Origin: a candidate division LCP-89 bacterium
GTDB lineage: Bacteria; Electryoneota; B3-LCP
DNA: 64,000 nucleotides
Direction of reading: 5' to 3'
Assembly (NCBI GenBank): GCA_025774555.1
Contig: JALGVT010000008.1
Location: 1-64,000 of the forward strand
Both the position numbers and the translations under genes were made by a program. Below, piece by piece: positions 41,045-50,209 of this stretch (its first letter is position 1; every line of letters begins with the position of its first letter). The notes under the pieces are model-generated. The model was not told the origin of the DNA. It searched no databases and saw only the letters and a list, made by a program, of their open reading frames with translations.

Positions 41045-41254
41045 TAGATCTCCCCCTGTGTTGCGACATTTATTTTTTCTGAAAAGAAGAATTATGCTTA
41101 GTTTTACGTCTGATGACGAAATAAACTAATCCCTATGGGAGAGAATCTCTTGTTTATCTTAACTTTATGATTCTTTCGAGACTCTTCGTTTTACTTAGAA
41201 AGACCCTTTTGGGATAATCCCTTCATCAGTGATAATAATTTCTACCAGCGTCGG

Positions 41255-42223
<969 letters not shown>

Positions 42224-43255
42224 TTATACGGCGGTTACGCCGTTATTACTGTTATGATGATTCTTCAATACCCGTTCTTCTTCAGCCAGTCTCATATCGG
42301 AATCCACCATCATCTTGACCAACTCTTTGAATTTTATTTTAGGCTCCCAACCGAGTTCTTTTTTAGCTTTGCTGGCGTCTCCCAGGAGGTAGTCCACTTC
42401 GGTGGGCCGGAGGTAGCGTGGATCAAGTTCAACGTGCTGCCCCCAATCGAGATCGAGGTAGCTGAAGGTCTCTTCCAGAAACTCCTTGACAGAATGCGTC
42501 TCACCAGTAGCGATGACATAGTCTTTGGGCTGATCCTGCTGCAGCATCAACCACATCGCTTCCACGTAATCTCCGGCGTATCCCCAGTCACGTTTTGAAT
42601 CGAGATTACCGAGGTAGAGCTTATTCTGCAGCCCGAGTTTAATCCTCGTTGCCGCTCGAGTGATTTTACGGGTCACGAACGTTTCCCCTCGCCGTGGCGA
42701 TTCATGATTGAAAAGGATGCCGTTACAGGCGTATAGATTATAGGCTTCGCGATGGTTGACCGTCTGCCAGAAAGCATAGACCTTGGAACACCCATAAGGG
42801 CTGCGGGGATAAAATGGCGTTGTCTCTGTCTGAGGTGTCTCCTTTACCAAGCCGAACATCTCTGAAGATGAAGCCTGATAATACCGAATGCCTCCGCCTA
42901 TCTGTCGAACTGCTTCTAAGAGACGCAGATTTCCCAGAGCGTTTACGTCGGAAGTGTAGATTGGCTGGTCGAAGGATAACCTGACGTGCGATTGAGCGCC
43001 GAGGTTATAGATCTCATCCGGTTTAATATCGTTCAACAGGATATTGATATTGCTGCCGTCGGATAGATCCCCGTAAACGAGATTCATCTTGACGCCTTTG
43101 TCATGCGGATCGTGATACAGATGTTCGATGCGGTCGGTATTAAATGAACTGCTCCGGCGGATGATCCCATAAACCTCATAATCTTTGCCCAGTAAAAGCT
43201 CCGCCAGATACGAACCATCTTGACCCGTAATACCCGTTATCAACGCCTTTTTCAT
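42224..43255 (-). CDS. gmd: GDP-mannose 4,6-dehydratase
   Basis: This 343-residue SDR enzyme has [15 protein letters not shown], the [11 protein letters not shown] region, QASSSEMFG and the catalytic [10 protein letters not shown]. It converts GDP-D-mannose to GDP-4-keto-6-deoxymannose, the substrate of the adjacent fcl product. A candidate promoter lies 69 nt upstream. Confidence 0.95.
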   Translation of the reverse strand: MKKALITGITGQDGSYLAELLLGKDYEVYGIIRRSSSFNTDRIEHLYHDPHDKGVKMNLVYGDLSDGSNINILLNDIKPDEIYNLGAQSHVRLSFDQPIYTSDVNALGNLRLLEAVRQIGGGIRYYQASSSEMFGLVKETPQTETTPFYPRSPYGCSKVYAFWQTVNHREAYNLYACNGILFNHESPRRGETFVTRKITRAATRIKLGLQNKLYLGNLDSKRDWGYAGDYVEAMWLMLQQDQPKDYVIATGETHSVKEFLEETFSYLDLDWGQHVELDPRYLRPTEVDYLLGDASKAKKELGWEPKIKFKELVKMMVDSDMRLAEEERVLKNHHNSNNGVTAV

Positions 43256-43323
43256 GGATTCCCTTTCTTATGACCACACTGCCGGGACAGAAATATTTGC
43301 CTGTCTTGAAACTATCACAACGA

Positions 43324-43351
43324 AATATAGAAAAATTATGGAATTAGTCAA
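43324..43351 (-). promoter_or_regulatory. Candidate sigma70-type promoter of gmd-fcl
   Basis: On the minus strand TTGACT (43351-43346), a 16-bp spacer and TATATT (43329-43324) precede gmd by about 69 nt. Confidence 0.5.
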
Positions 43352-43534
43352 GTAGTATTTAAGAATAATGAAGGGTAAGGTTTAATTATGAAACGCCAAC
43401 AGGACTTTACAGAGTCTGACGCATGTGTGAACGCGCTGTAATAGGGGGGACTACACTCCTGGTCTTTGCCCGGAATGGCAAAAACTAATTTATGCGCTTT
43501 AATAGTCAGTTACAATCTGCGATTCGAACAACAG

Positions 43535-43648
43535 AGCCCGACGTTTTGCCGGGCTGTTTCTATTATTTATCTATCATGCGGGATTTGACCCCTTTTTCGT
43601 TACTTCGGCGATTATTCTCTTGTTTGAAGGGGATGGATAGTGTTATAT
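43535..43648 (+). promoter_or_regulatory. Hairpin and candidate promoter upstream of dodecin
   Basis: The 529-bp gap between gmd and dodecin holds no convincing gene. A hairpin agcccg/cgggct (43535-43555) followed by GTTTCT could be a weak terminator. TTGTTT (43620-43625), a 17-bp spacer and TTATAT (43643-43648) form a candidate promoter 137 nt before dodecin. A 17-codon frame at 43388 was seen but is not supported. Confidence 0.35.
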
Positions 43649-43784
43649 TGCGAAACACGGCAGCCTGTGACCTGTTAACTACAATCAGAATATGAGGTGA
43701 AGGATGCTTAAACAGGCAACCCTTTACGCCATTATCGGGAATTGGATTGGAAATAGACACTACCAATAAACTAAGGAGGTCAAC

Positions 43785-43997
43785 ATGGCAGAATCTGTCT
43801 ACAAGGTCATCGAACTGGTGGGTTCCAGCAGTGAATCATGGGAGAAAGCTGCTGCTGCAGCGATCGCCAGAGCCACCGAGAGCCTGCGTGATCTGCGCGT
43901 CGCAGAAGTTACCGAAATGGACCTGCAGATCAATAACGGCAAAATCGAAGCTTACCGCACCAAGCTGAAGGTATCCTTCAAATACGAGGGCGAATAG
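43785..43997 (+). CDS. Dodecin family protein
   Basis: This 70-residue protein matches dodecins, small dodecameric flavin- or CoA-binding storage proteins: VYKVIELVGSSSESWEKAA, SLRDLRVAEV and YRTKLKVSF. The Trp that sandwiches flavin in archaeal and mycobacterial dodecins (WxEV or WFEV) is Val here (RVAEV), and the conserved Gln is Arg (YRTKLKV for YQVTLKV). That pattern belongs to a common bacterial sub-group with different ligand use. A strong AAGGAGG site precedes the ATG. Confidence 0.9.
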   Translation: MAESVYKVIELVGSSSESWEKAAAAAIARATESLRDLRVAEVTEMDLQINNGKIEAYRTKLKVSFKYEGE

Positions 43998-44024
43998 TAA
44001 AATCGCCGCTATGACCACGGACGA

Positions 44025-44048
44025 GCGTCAGGAGGAAACTCCTGACGC
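44025..44048. repeat. Hairpin repeat, second copy of the 6318-6341 unit
   Basis: gcgtcaggag-gaaa-ctcctgacgc is identical to the 24-mer at 6318-6341. It follows the dodecin stop by 27 nt. The CTAC foot is not directly attached in this copy. Confidence 0.7.
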
Positions 44049-44090
44049 GATAATGGCTACCATTGTAAAAGAAATATTAAAGAAAATCAA

Positions 44091-44246
44091 ATGAAATACT
44101 TATTAGTGGCAACGATTTCTGCTATTCTGTTATGCAGTGTGTGGCTGGTAGCATCGTAGAAAAAAACTCTGGAAGAGCGAGTAGAACTGTTGGAAGAAAG
44201 AATATGCTACTTACAGACTGAGATCCGGGATCTCGAATGCAACTAA
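44091..44246 (+). pseudogene. Small membrane/coiled-coil protein interrupted by an amber codon
   Basis: A frame starts MKYLLVATISAILL (signal or transmembrane segment of 22 residues), meets TAG at 44157-44159 and continues in the same frame for 28 codons reading KKTLEERVELLEER and CYLQTEIRDLECN, a heptad-like helix, to TAA. The open continuation and coherent design (membrane helix then coiled coil) suggest one small gene broken by a nonsense change, or read through. The ribosome binding site is weak. Confidence 0.45.
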
Positions 44247-44269
44247 GGGAACTTAATGACGATGTGCAT

Positions 44270-44305
44270 CCCCCAGCTTCAGGTAAGATGGTACTGATGA
44301 AATAG
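44270..44305 (+). pseudogene. Tail remnant of a sorting-domain protein
   Basis: The plus strand encodes PASGKMVLMK and a TAG stop. This matches the last residues of FCB sorting domains (TASGKMALLK in the 892-residue protein ending at 47037) and the remnant at 49911-49979. No upstream domain is left. The rest of 43998-44397 holds only the hairpin and the amber-split frame. Confidence 0.5.
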
Positions 44306-44397
44306 TTTCAAGTTTCAAGAGGCAAGTTGCGTGTAAAGGCGCACGGCGGTGCGCCCTGAATGAGGACTGATCTCCCCTTAATGGTGCTGTCAAGCAA

Positions 44398-45528
44398 CTA
44401 CCTGATTTCAATTATAGTCACTTCCGGCGGAGCCAAGAAGCGCACGGGTGGTCCCCAGGTGCCGGTGCCCCGGCTTACATAAATATAGGAATTGTCGGTC
44501 AATTGCTTCAATCCGGCATTGTAAGTGAAGAATAGTCCCGTAAGCAGGTTAAACGGAAATAACTGACCTTTGTGGGTATGCCCTGAGAGCATCAGATCGA
44601 AAAGACCGTTGCTTTCCGCCTTGACGATAGGCTGATGTTTCAGAAACAGTCTGAATCTCCCCTGAGGCAGATCGGATAGCAGCTCTTCTTCCGAGGTGAT
44701 TTCTGCCTTACTCATCTGCCGAGCTGTAGGATCATCAACTCCCGCGATTGCCATGAAGTCACCGACGAGAGCGGTGTCGTTGCGCAGCATTCGGAAACCA
44801 GCTCTCTCAGTAAAATCTACAGATTTATCAACTCCCGCATAGAATTCATGGTTGCCGGTAACGGCATATTTACCATATTTCGGATGCAATTCAGCAAGTA
44901 TAGCGGAGAGTCCATCCAGAGAAATACCCTCGGAATTGACCAGATCACCGGTGGAGACTAAAATGTCCGGTTTTTCAGCTTCGACGATATCGGCGATTTT
45001 GCGCAATTTCTCTTTACAAAACGTTATGCCGAGGTGTACATCCGAGATTTGAGCGATTTTAAAAGGTTTTGCTTCGTATGGAATCTTGGATGAGTTTAAA
45101 GATATGCGCTCAATTTGTATGTTTTTTGCTTCAAAAAAGCCGTAGGTTACGGCTATCGCAGCATAAACAAGTGCAATGATGAAATGCCAACGCGGTACGA
45201 GTATGACTTTCTGTACGGTTTCAGGCGAGATCAGTCCGATGAGATGCACAGCCAGCCGATAGACTTCCAGGAACATCGCTGAGCTGAAGAAGAGAAATAG
45301 AAATCCCATCCAGACATAGCCGATTACAGCTGCAATGACGGCTGCGGTGTTCAGGCTGTAATGTTCCAGCCAGTGGACGATAATCGGCGCCAGTACCATG
45401 ATAACCAGGGAGGTGATCAAACACAGATTAACAGCTGGGGACATGGGAAACGCATTCTTGATGCGAAAGAAAAAGTAGTAGTGAACCGACCCGTAAATCA
45501 GCAGGTAGGCGGCGATGAAGAAGATCAT
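44398..45528 (-). CDS. Membrane metallophosphoesterase
   Basis: This 376-residue protein has four N-terminal transmembrane helices (about residues 1-135) followed by a calcineurin-like phosphoesterase domain with all metal motifs: SDVHLG, GDLVNSEG, GNHEFYAG and GHTHKGQ. It resembles YkuE/YaeI-type membrane phosphoesterases that act on lipid or UDP-sugar phosphates, with the active site probably on the periplasmic side. Substrate not known. Confidence 0.9.
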   Translation of the reverse strand: MIFFIAAYLLIYGSVHYYFFFRIKNAFPMSPAVNLCLITSLVIMVLAPIIVHWLEHYSLNTAAVIAAVIGYVWMGFLFLFFSSAMFLEVYRLAVHLIGLISPETVQKVILVPRWHFIIALVYAAIAVTYGFFEAKNIQIERISLNSSKIPYEAKPFKIAQISDVHLGITFCKEKLRKIADIVEAEKPDILVSTGDLVNSEGISLDGLSAILAELHPKYGKYAVTGNHEFYAGVDKSVDFTERAGFRMLRNDTALVGDFMAIAGVDDPTARQMSKAEITSEEELLSDLPQGRFRLFLKHQPIVKAESNGLFDLMLSGHTHKGQLFPFNLLTGLFFTYNAGLKQLTDNSYIYVSRGTGTWGPPVRFLAPPEVTIIEIR

Positions 45529-45743
45529 ATTTAAGTTGCCTGTAGTTAAGAAGATTACATCTCTATCTTAGTGGGATAGTATAATAATTGTTCCCTGATT
45601 CTTTAAGCAAATAATCAATTAATAGGCAAATTCACAAATTCTAATCCAATTTCTTCGTATCTTATCAAGTTATCTGAATATTTCACTGCAATTACTAAAA
45701 CAGTAAAAATAACCCTACAACCCATCTAAACGTGGAGGTTCCC

Positions 45744-46961
45744 ATGAAGAAGTACACAATTGGCTTTCTGGTTTTATCGATGGCTTTCAGCCTTTATGCT
45801 TACGCTGATGATTACGTAAAATTTACCGGTCAGATTCGCCACCGCTTCGAGATGAACAACAAGGATTTCAACAGTGGAACGGATTACAACAGCTATAACC
45901 TGTTGCGCACCCGCATTGGCGCTCTGATTAATCCTGCAGATGATATCGAAGCGTTCATTCAGTTGCAGGATTCGAGAATGTTTGGTGAAGAGACGAGCAC
46001 TTTGACCGATGGCACTGCAGATGCAATGGATCTTCATCAAGCGTATTTCAAAATCAAGGATTTCGCCGACCTGCCTGTTGACGTTAAAATTGGCCGGATG
46101 GAAGTAGTCTATGGTCCGCAGCGCCTGATCGGAGCGGTGGGCTGGCACAACATCGGACGCAGCTTCGATGGCTTGATCTTTACACTGAAACTGTCCAAAG
46201 CCAAGATCGATCTTTTCAACCTGAAGCAGGTCGAAGCGAATGCAGTCCACAATGACGGCGACCAGAATGTCTTCGGTATCTACGCGGATTTGGATCTGAT
46301 CGCCAAGCAAAAAACTCAGGCGTTCTTCATTTACCAGTCCAAGATACCCAATGCCGATCTGGCACGTTACACGGCTGGGTTCTATGCCAGGGGATCATTC
46401 AGTGGTTTCCATCACGAAACCGAATTCGCATTTCAGGGTGGAACGACCGTGAATGAGACCGACGTTTCTGCGATAATGTTCGCTTTGAACCTCGGTTATG
46501 CTCCGCCTGACGTCTCTTTCAAACCGGACCTCACAGCCGGTGTCGATTATCTTTCAGGCGATGATGATCCCAACGATGATACCTACAAAGCATTCGATAC
46601 CATGTATGCCACCAATCACAAGTATTACGGTTACATGGATTACTTCCTGAATGTTCCGGTGAATGCCTATGGCGCCGGTTTGATGGATATGCACGTCAAG
46701 CTTTCTGTTAAACCCTGTCCTAAGGGTTTGCTCAGCTTGGCATTCCACATGTTCAATACCGCGGAAGACTACACACTGGCAGATAATTCGACTACCACGG
46801 CACTGGGCAATGAAATCGATCTGACTATGAAACGAAAGTACAACGAAAATGTGACTTTCGTCGCTGGCGGCTCGATGTTCATGCCGGGCGACATCTTTAA
46901 GGAAACTTGGGGTGAAGACAATTCAACCTGGTTCTACCTGATGACCACGGTAGGTTTCTAA
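45744..46961 (+). CDS. Outer-membrane beta-barrel porin (alginate-export-like)
   Basis: This 405-residue protein has a signal peptide (cleavage near AYA-DD) and an alternating beta-strand pattern ending in a C-terminal Phe (TTVGF), typical of outer-membrane barrels. The N-terminal YVKFTGQIRHRFE, LRTRIGA and IQLQDSR, then VKIGRMEVVYGPQRLIG, match the alginate-export (AlgE-like) porin family. The ATG at 45744 is chosen since GGAGG precedes it by five bases; another ATG 12 nt upstream overlaps that site. Monocistronic with a strong terminator. Confidence 0.85.
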   Translation: MKKYTIGFLVLSMAFSLYAYADDYVKFTGQIRHRFEMNNKDFNSGTDYNSYNLLRTRIGALINPADDIEAFIQLQDSRMFGEETSTLTDGTADAMDLHQAYFKIKDFADLPVDVKIGRMEVVYGPQRLIGAVGWHNIGRSFDGLIFTLKLSKAKIDLFNLKQVEANAVHNDGDQNVFGIYADLDLIAKQKTQAFFIYQSKIPNADLARYTAGFYARGSFSGFHHETEFAFQGGTTVNETDVSAIMFALNLGYAPPDVSFKPDLTAGVDYLSGDDDPNDDTYKAFDTMYATNHKYYGYMDYFLNVPVNAYGAGLMDMHVKLSVKPCPKGLLSLAFHMFNTAEDYTLADNSTTTALGNEIDLTMKRKYNENVTFVAGGSMFMPGDIFKETWGEDNSTWFYLMTTVGF

Positions 46962-46981
46962 GGAAATTCTATAACGAAGAG

Positions 46982-47014
46982 AAGGCGTCCCTTCAGGAAG
47001 GGACGCCTTTTTTT
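46982..47014 (+). terminator. Rho-independent terminator of the porin gene
   Basis: A 12-bp perfect stem aaggcgtccctt/aagggacgcctt with a CAGG loop is followed by seven T. It lies 20 nt past the porin stop. The convergent 892-residue protein gene ends 23 nt further on. Confidence 0.9.
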
Positions 47015-47036
47015 ATTTTAAGTTTTCTGTCTTAAG

Positions 47037-49715
47037 TTATTTCAAAAGCGCCATCTTCCCAGATGCCGTAAACTCTCCTGCCGTCAAGCGATAGATGTAA
47101 ATACCGGATGACAGACCCGATCCATCGAAGGTGATCTGGTGCGTGCCGGGATTGTAGGTGCGGGTCGGCGCAAGACCGACCCCTACGCGGGATCCGGAAA
47201 TATCGAACACATCCAATCTCACCTGCGACTGCACCGGCAGAGTGAAGCTGATAGTGGTCGAGGCGTTGAAGGGATTGGGGTAGGGTTTGTGTAGGGCGAA
47301 AGTGTAAGGAGTGGGTTCCGGTTCTTCTTCGACTGCGGTGGCGTCGATCCATTCGATAACCTTGCAGTAGATGTCTCCCTGACCGCCGGGATTGCGGAAG
47401 TCGGTCCAGGTGAAATAGAGGCGGTCTTCCGGTCCGAAAGAGACGGCAGGTTCTTTCTGCAGCGGTCCCACAGGATCAGAATTTACGCGGTATTCCCTGC
47501 CATATGTGGTGCCGTCCGGGTTGAATTGACGGCAGAAAATATCACCTTCATCGAACCGCTCATCCTGCCAGCAAATAGCGAAGTTGTTGGAGGAATCGGA
47601 GACGGCGAGGTCGATGTCACCAAATGGTGACGTTCCGGTTGTACTGTGAAAGATAGGATCGCTTATGAGCACTCCGTCTGCATCAATATATTGTATGTAA
47701 ATTCCAGATCCATCAATCATAGCTGTGATATAACCGACATCGGTTTTTTCAAGATCGAAATAACCGGAAGTCATTGATGTGATCTGAATCGGCTCTCCAA
47801 TCAATTGATTGAAATTGGTACCCGTTACAAGAGATGGAATCCAGGTATTCAACTCGTATATAATTATAAATCTACCGTCTTCACGCAATGCTACTTTACT
47901 ATCATTACAGGTTACTAGATAGGTTTGAGGTTGAATCAGGTCCATCGTTGGTCCCATATTCTGGAATATATTATTGAAAGCCTGATAATGCATTTGACTC
48001 CTTGTTATCCCATAATATCCATCCCACCATACTCTTAGCCAGATTAATAATACATCATTCTGGTTGTTTATATCTATAATTGGTTTCATCTCTTGACTGA
48101 CAGGTAAGTCACAACCAAATGAATAAGCCTGTTCCTCCCAACTATTACCATCGAAACGCGTGCCATATATATCTTCATCATACCACCATATTACCAAAGC
48201 TTGATCATCGTTGGTTTTAGCGATACTTCCCCCATTCGTGAATATCGGATCTTCAAAACCGTTCATTGATACAAAATGATCAGGTGCTGATGGACTGCCT
48301 AAATTATCGAAATGGCGCGTGTAAACTTGTTTACCTAAATTAAAGTGATTATTGTATATAACTCTGTAATCTCCCTGTTCATGGACACAGATGAAGGATT
48401 GATCCTGAGGAATTCCAAAGTCTGGTTCGGCTACAGTCATGATCTGCTCTGTAGAATCGAGTGTTGATGCGCTATACAACCTTAAACCGATAAAATCGTT
48501 CTCTTCATTTCCATAATAGTCGTATCCGAATGCGTATAAAATACTATCACTGCTCAACTGGCAGATATCATACTGCGGTTCATATATCTCGCCCCATGGA
48601 ATTATATAATCACCATACTGCGTAGAAAACAGCTTATTATAATGATAATCCCAGACAGTCCCTCCCATTAAAGATCCACTATCCCAATACCAAAAAAGAG
48701 CCACATATTCCTGATTAGAAAAATACACTAAATCAGGGAATGAATACATCTCTAGGCTACTATGAGAACCTCCAGAATCTGCTACTCTCCACCAATAACC
48801 AATTGGGTTTTTAGACCCCGTCGCCAAACCTTGAGAATCAATATATGTTAGATATGTTTGTTTTTCTGCATAATAAGAATACCAAATTTCAGTACTTGAG
48901 TACTGATAAATTAATCCGTTCTCAACTTGGTTAAACCGAACCATCGAACACGCAATATCTTCGTCCTCCCACTCATCCGCCATATCAAACACATCACCCA
49001 TAAACACACCCGTATTATCTAACCACCTGCCGCGGGAGTATTGCTGGTTGGTCACCCACGAGACGAGAACGCGCGTGTCCGGGTGGTTCTGTGCTTCGAG
49101 TCCGAGGATAGATCCAGTGCTGTCGGGTCGAATAGGGAAGTTGCCACCGATCAGGTCACCGTCGAAGTTGACCTTCTGCGCCCAGATTCTTGATTCATCG
49201 CGCTCATCGTACCAGACCAGCAGATAACCGTCACCTAACGCGCAGATGGAGAGGCTGTCTTTGGTTTCATCAGCGATCTCTTCTGCTACTGATACTGGTT
49301 CGGAGAAGGGATTACCGTTATCGTCATAGGAACGGAACATGATGCGGTTAGGTGAGTTCTCCTCAATCCAAGCGGCTCCATAACCGGCGGCGCTTAAAAC
49401 GAGACGAGGCTGTCGGCAGTCATAGGTTCCTGTGCGGATATTGAGATAAAAGGCATCGCCCAGCGGTTCAAGGTCGTAATCGAAGCGGTTACACGCAACA
49501 TCCCAGTTGATACCGTCTCGTTGAGACAGCCAGGTAACGTAGATGGTCTCTGTATTCCAGTTGGCGACGGAATACGGACTCTTCTGCGGCGGATGACCCG
49601 GTGGTTCTATGTTCACCTGGAAGTCATCGAGGATGGTGTCTGCGGTGAGGGGTGAAGCAAAAAGCAGTGCGAGGAAAAACAGGGGGATAATGGAAAATGG
49701 GTATCTGACATCCAT
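47037..49715 (-). CDS. Large secreted protein with FCB-type sorting domain
   Basis: This 892-residue protein has a signal peptide (about residues 1-25), a long body of repeated beta motifs such as YLLVWYDERD and FAICWQDERFDEGDIFCRQFN, like a propeller of FG-GAP or BNR type, and a C-terminal sorting domain with PYPNPFN, VFDISG and GIYIYRL ending ALLK. A REP unit is embedded in frame in that domain (about residues 843-852, reading VGVGLAPTR). The central part (about 47.8-49.0 kb) is visibly AT-richer than both ends. Confidence 0.88.
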   Translation of the reverse strand: MDVRYPFSIIPLFFLALLFASPLTADTILDDFQVNIEPPGHPPQKSPYSVANWNTETIYVTWLSQRDGINWDVACNRFDYDLEPLGDAFYLNIRTGTYDCRQPRLVLSAAGYGAAWIEENSPNRIMFRSYDDNGNPFSEPVSVAEEIADETKDSLSICALGDGYLLVWYDERDESRIWAQKVNFDGDLIGGNFPIRPDSTGSILGLEAQNHPDTRVLVSWVTNQQYSRGRWLDNTGVFMGDVFDMADEWEDEDIACSMVRFNQVENGLIYQYSSTEIWYSYYAEKQTYLTYIDSQGLATGSKNPIGYWWRVADSGGSHSSLEMYSFPDLVYFSNQEYVALFWYWDSGSLMGGTVWDYHYNKLFSTQYGDYIIPWGEIYEPQYDICQLSSDSILYAFGYDYYGNEENDFIGLRLYSASTLDSTEQIMTVAEPDFGIPQDQSFICVHEQGDYRVIYNNHFNLGKQVYTRHFDNLGSPSAPDHFVSMNGFEDPIFTNGGSIAKTNDDQALVIWWYDEDIYGTRFDGNSWEEQAYSFGCDLPVSQEMKPIIDINNQNDVLLIWLRVWWDGYYGITRSQMHYQAFNNIFQNMGPTMDLIQPQTYLVTCNDSKVALREDGRFIIIYELNTWIPSLVTGTNFNQLIGEPIQITSMTSGYFDLEKTDVGYITAMIDGSGIYIQYIDADGVLISDPIFHSTTGTSPFGDIDLAVSDSSNNFAICWQDERFDEGDIFCRQFNPDGTTYGREYRVNSDPVGPLQKEPAVSFGPEDRLYFTWTDFRNPGGQGDIYCKVIEWIDATAVEEEPEPTPYTFALHKPYPNPFNASTTISFTLPVQSQVRLDVFDISGSRVGVGLAPTRTYNPGTHQITFDGSGLSSGIYIYRLTAGEFTASGKMALLK
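47161..47190. repeat. REP unit inside a coding sequence
   Basis: cgggtcggcgcaagaccgac and the following ccctacgcg are identical over 29 nt to the intergenic unit at 6063-6091, including the hairpin and CTAC foot. Here it is read in frame on the minus strand, inside the sorting domain of the secreted protein. Confidence 0.85.
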
Positions 49716-49910
49716 GTCTGCCTCCTCAAATATGAATGGATATTATAATATAACTAATATTATCGAAAAGTCAAGTGCAAATAACTGCATTAGGCAGATT
49801 TTTTCTCTGTCTCTTTTAAGAGAAATAAAGGGCGTTCCTGCTACTGCGGGGAAATAACAAGGGGTTGCAACCCCTTGTTATTTCAGCCTGTTTTTTTCAG
49901 CGACCAGCCC

Positions 49911-49979
49911 CTATTTCATCAACACCATCTTACCTGAGGCTTGATACTCTCCAACCTGAAGCCGATAGATGTATATTCC
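49911..49979 (-). pseudogene. Tail remnant of a sorting-domain protein
   Basis: On the minus strand the frame reads GIYIYRLQVGEYQ and ASGKMVLMK, then a TAG stop; the codon before it is also a stop. This matches the end of the sorting domain in the intact neighbour. The gap 49716-50209 otherwise shows a T-rich stretch, a ggggttgcaacccc palindrome at about 49861-49874 and no intact gene. Confidence 0.7.
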
Positions 49980-50209
49980 TTAGACCAGATACAACCTGGC
50001 TAATAAATGCGAACAATGTGCCACAGAGAGATAATCACTTATACGCATTATTGCCGCTTCGAAAGGGAGGCGGTATGCAAAAACAACAGAATGGAAGTTG
50101 CTTTATTGCATAGTTTTGAGTATTTTCTCTAACACTGGAAATAAGCGCTGTTATGAACCAGACTTTTATCGTCTTATCCCTGAATACCAGAAAAAGTGAG
50201 GCAGGCGCC

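Noticed and set aside
43388-43441. 17-codon frame after a GGTAAGG-like site
   Set aside because: Too short, no conservation evidence and no clear link to dodecin regulation.
45774-46310. 178-codon minus-strand frame inside the porin gene
   Set aside because: Porin has signal peptide, ribosome binding site and terminator on the plus strand; the opposite frame has none.
50074-50112. 12-codon frame behind a GGGAGGCGG site before pgi
   Set aside because: A leader peptide is possible, but there is no attenuator hairpin or codon pattern to support it.
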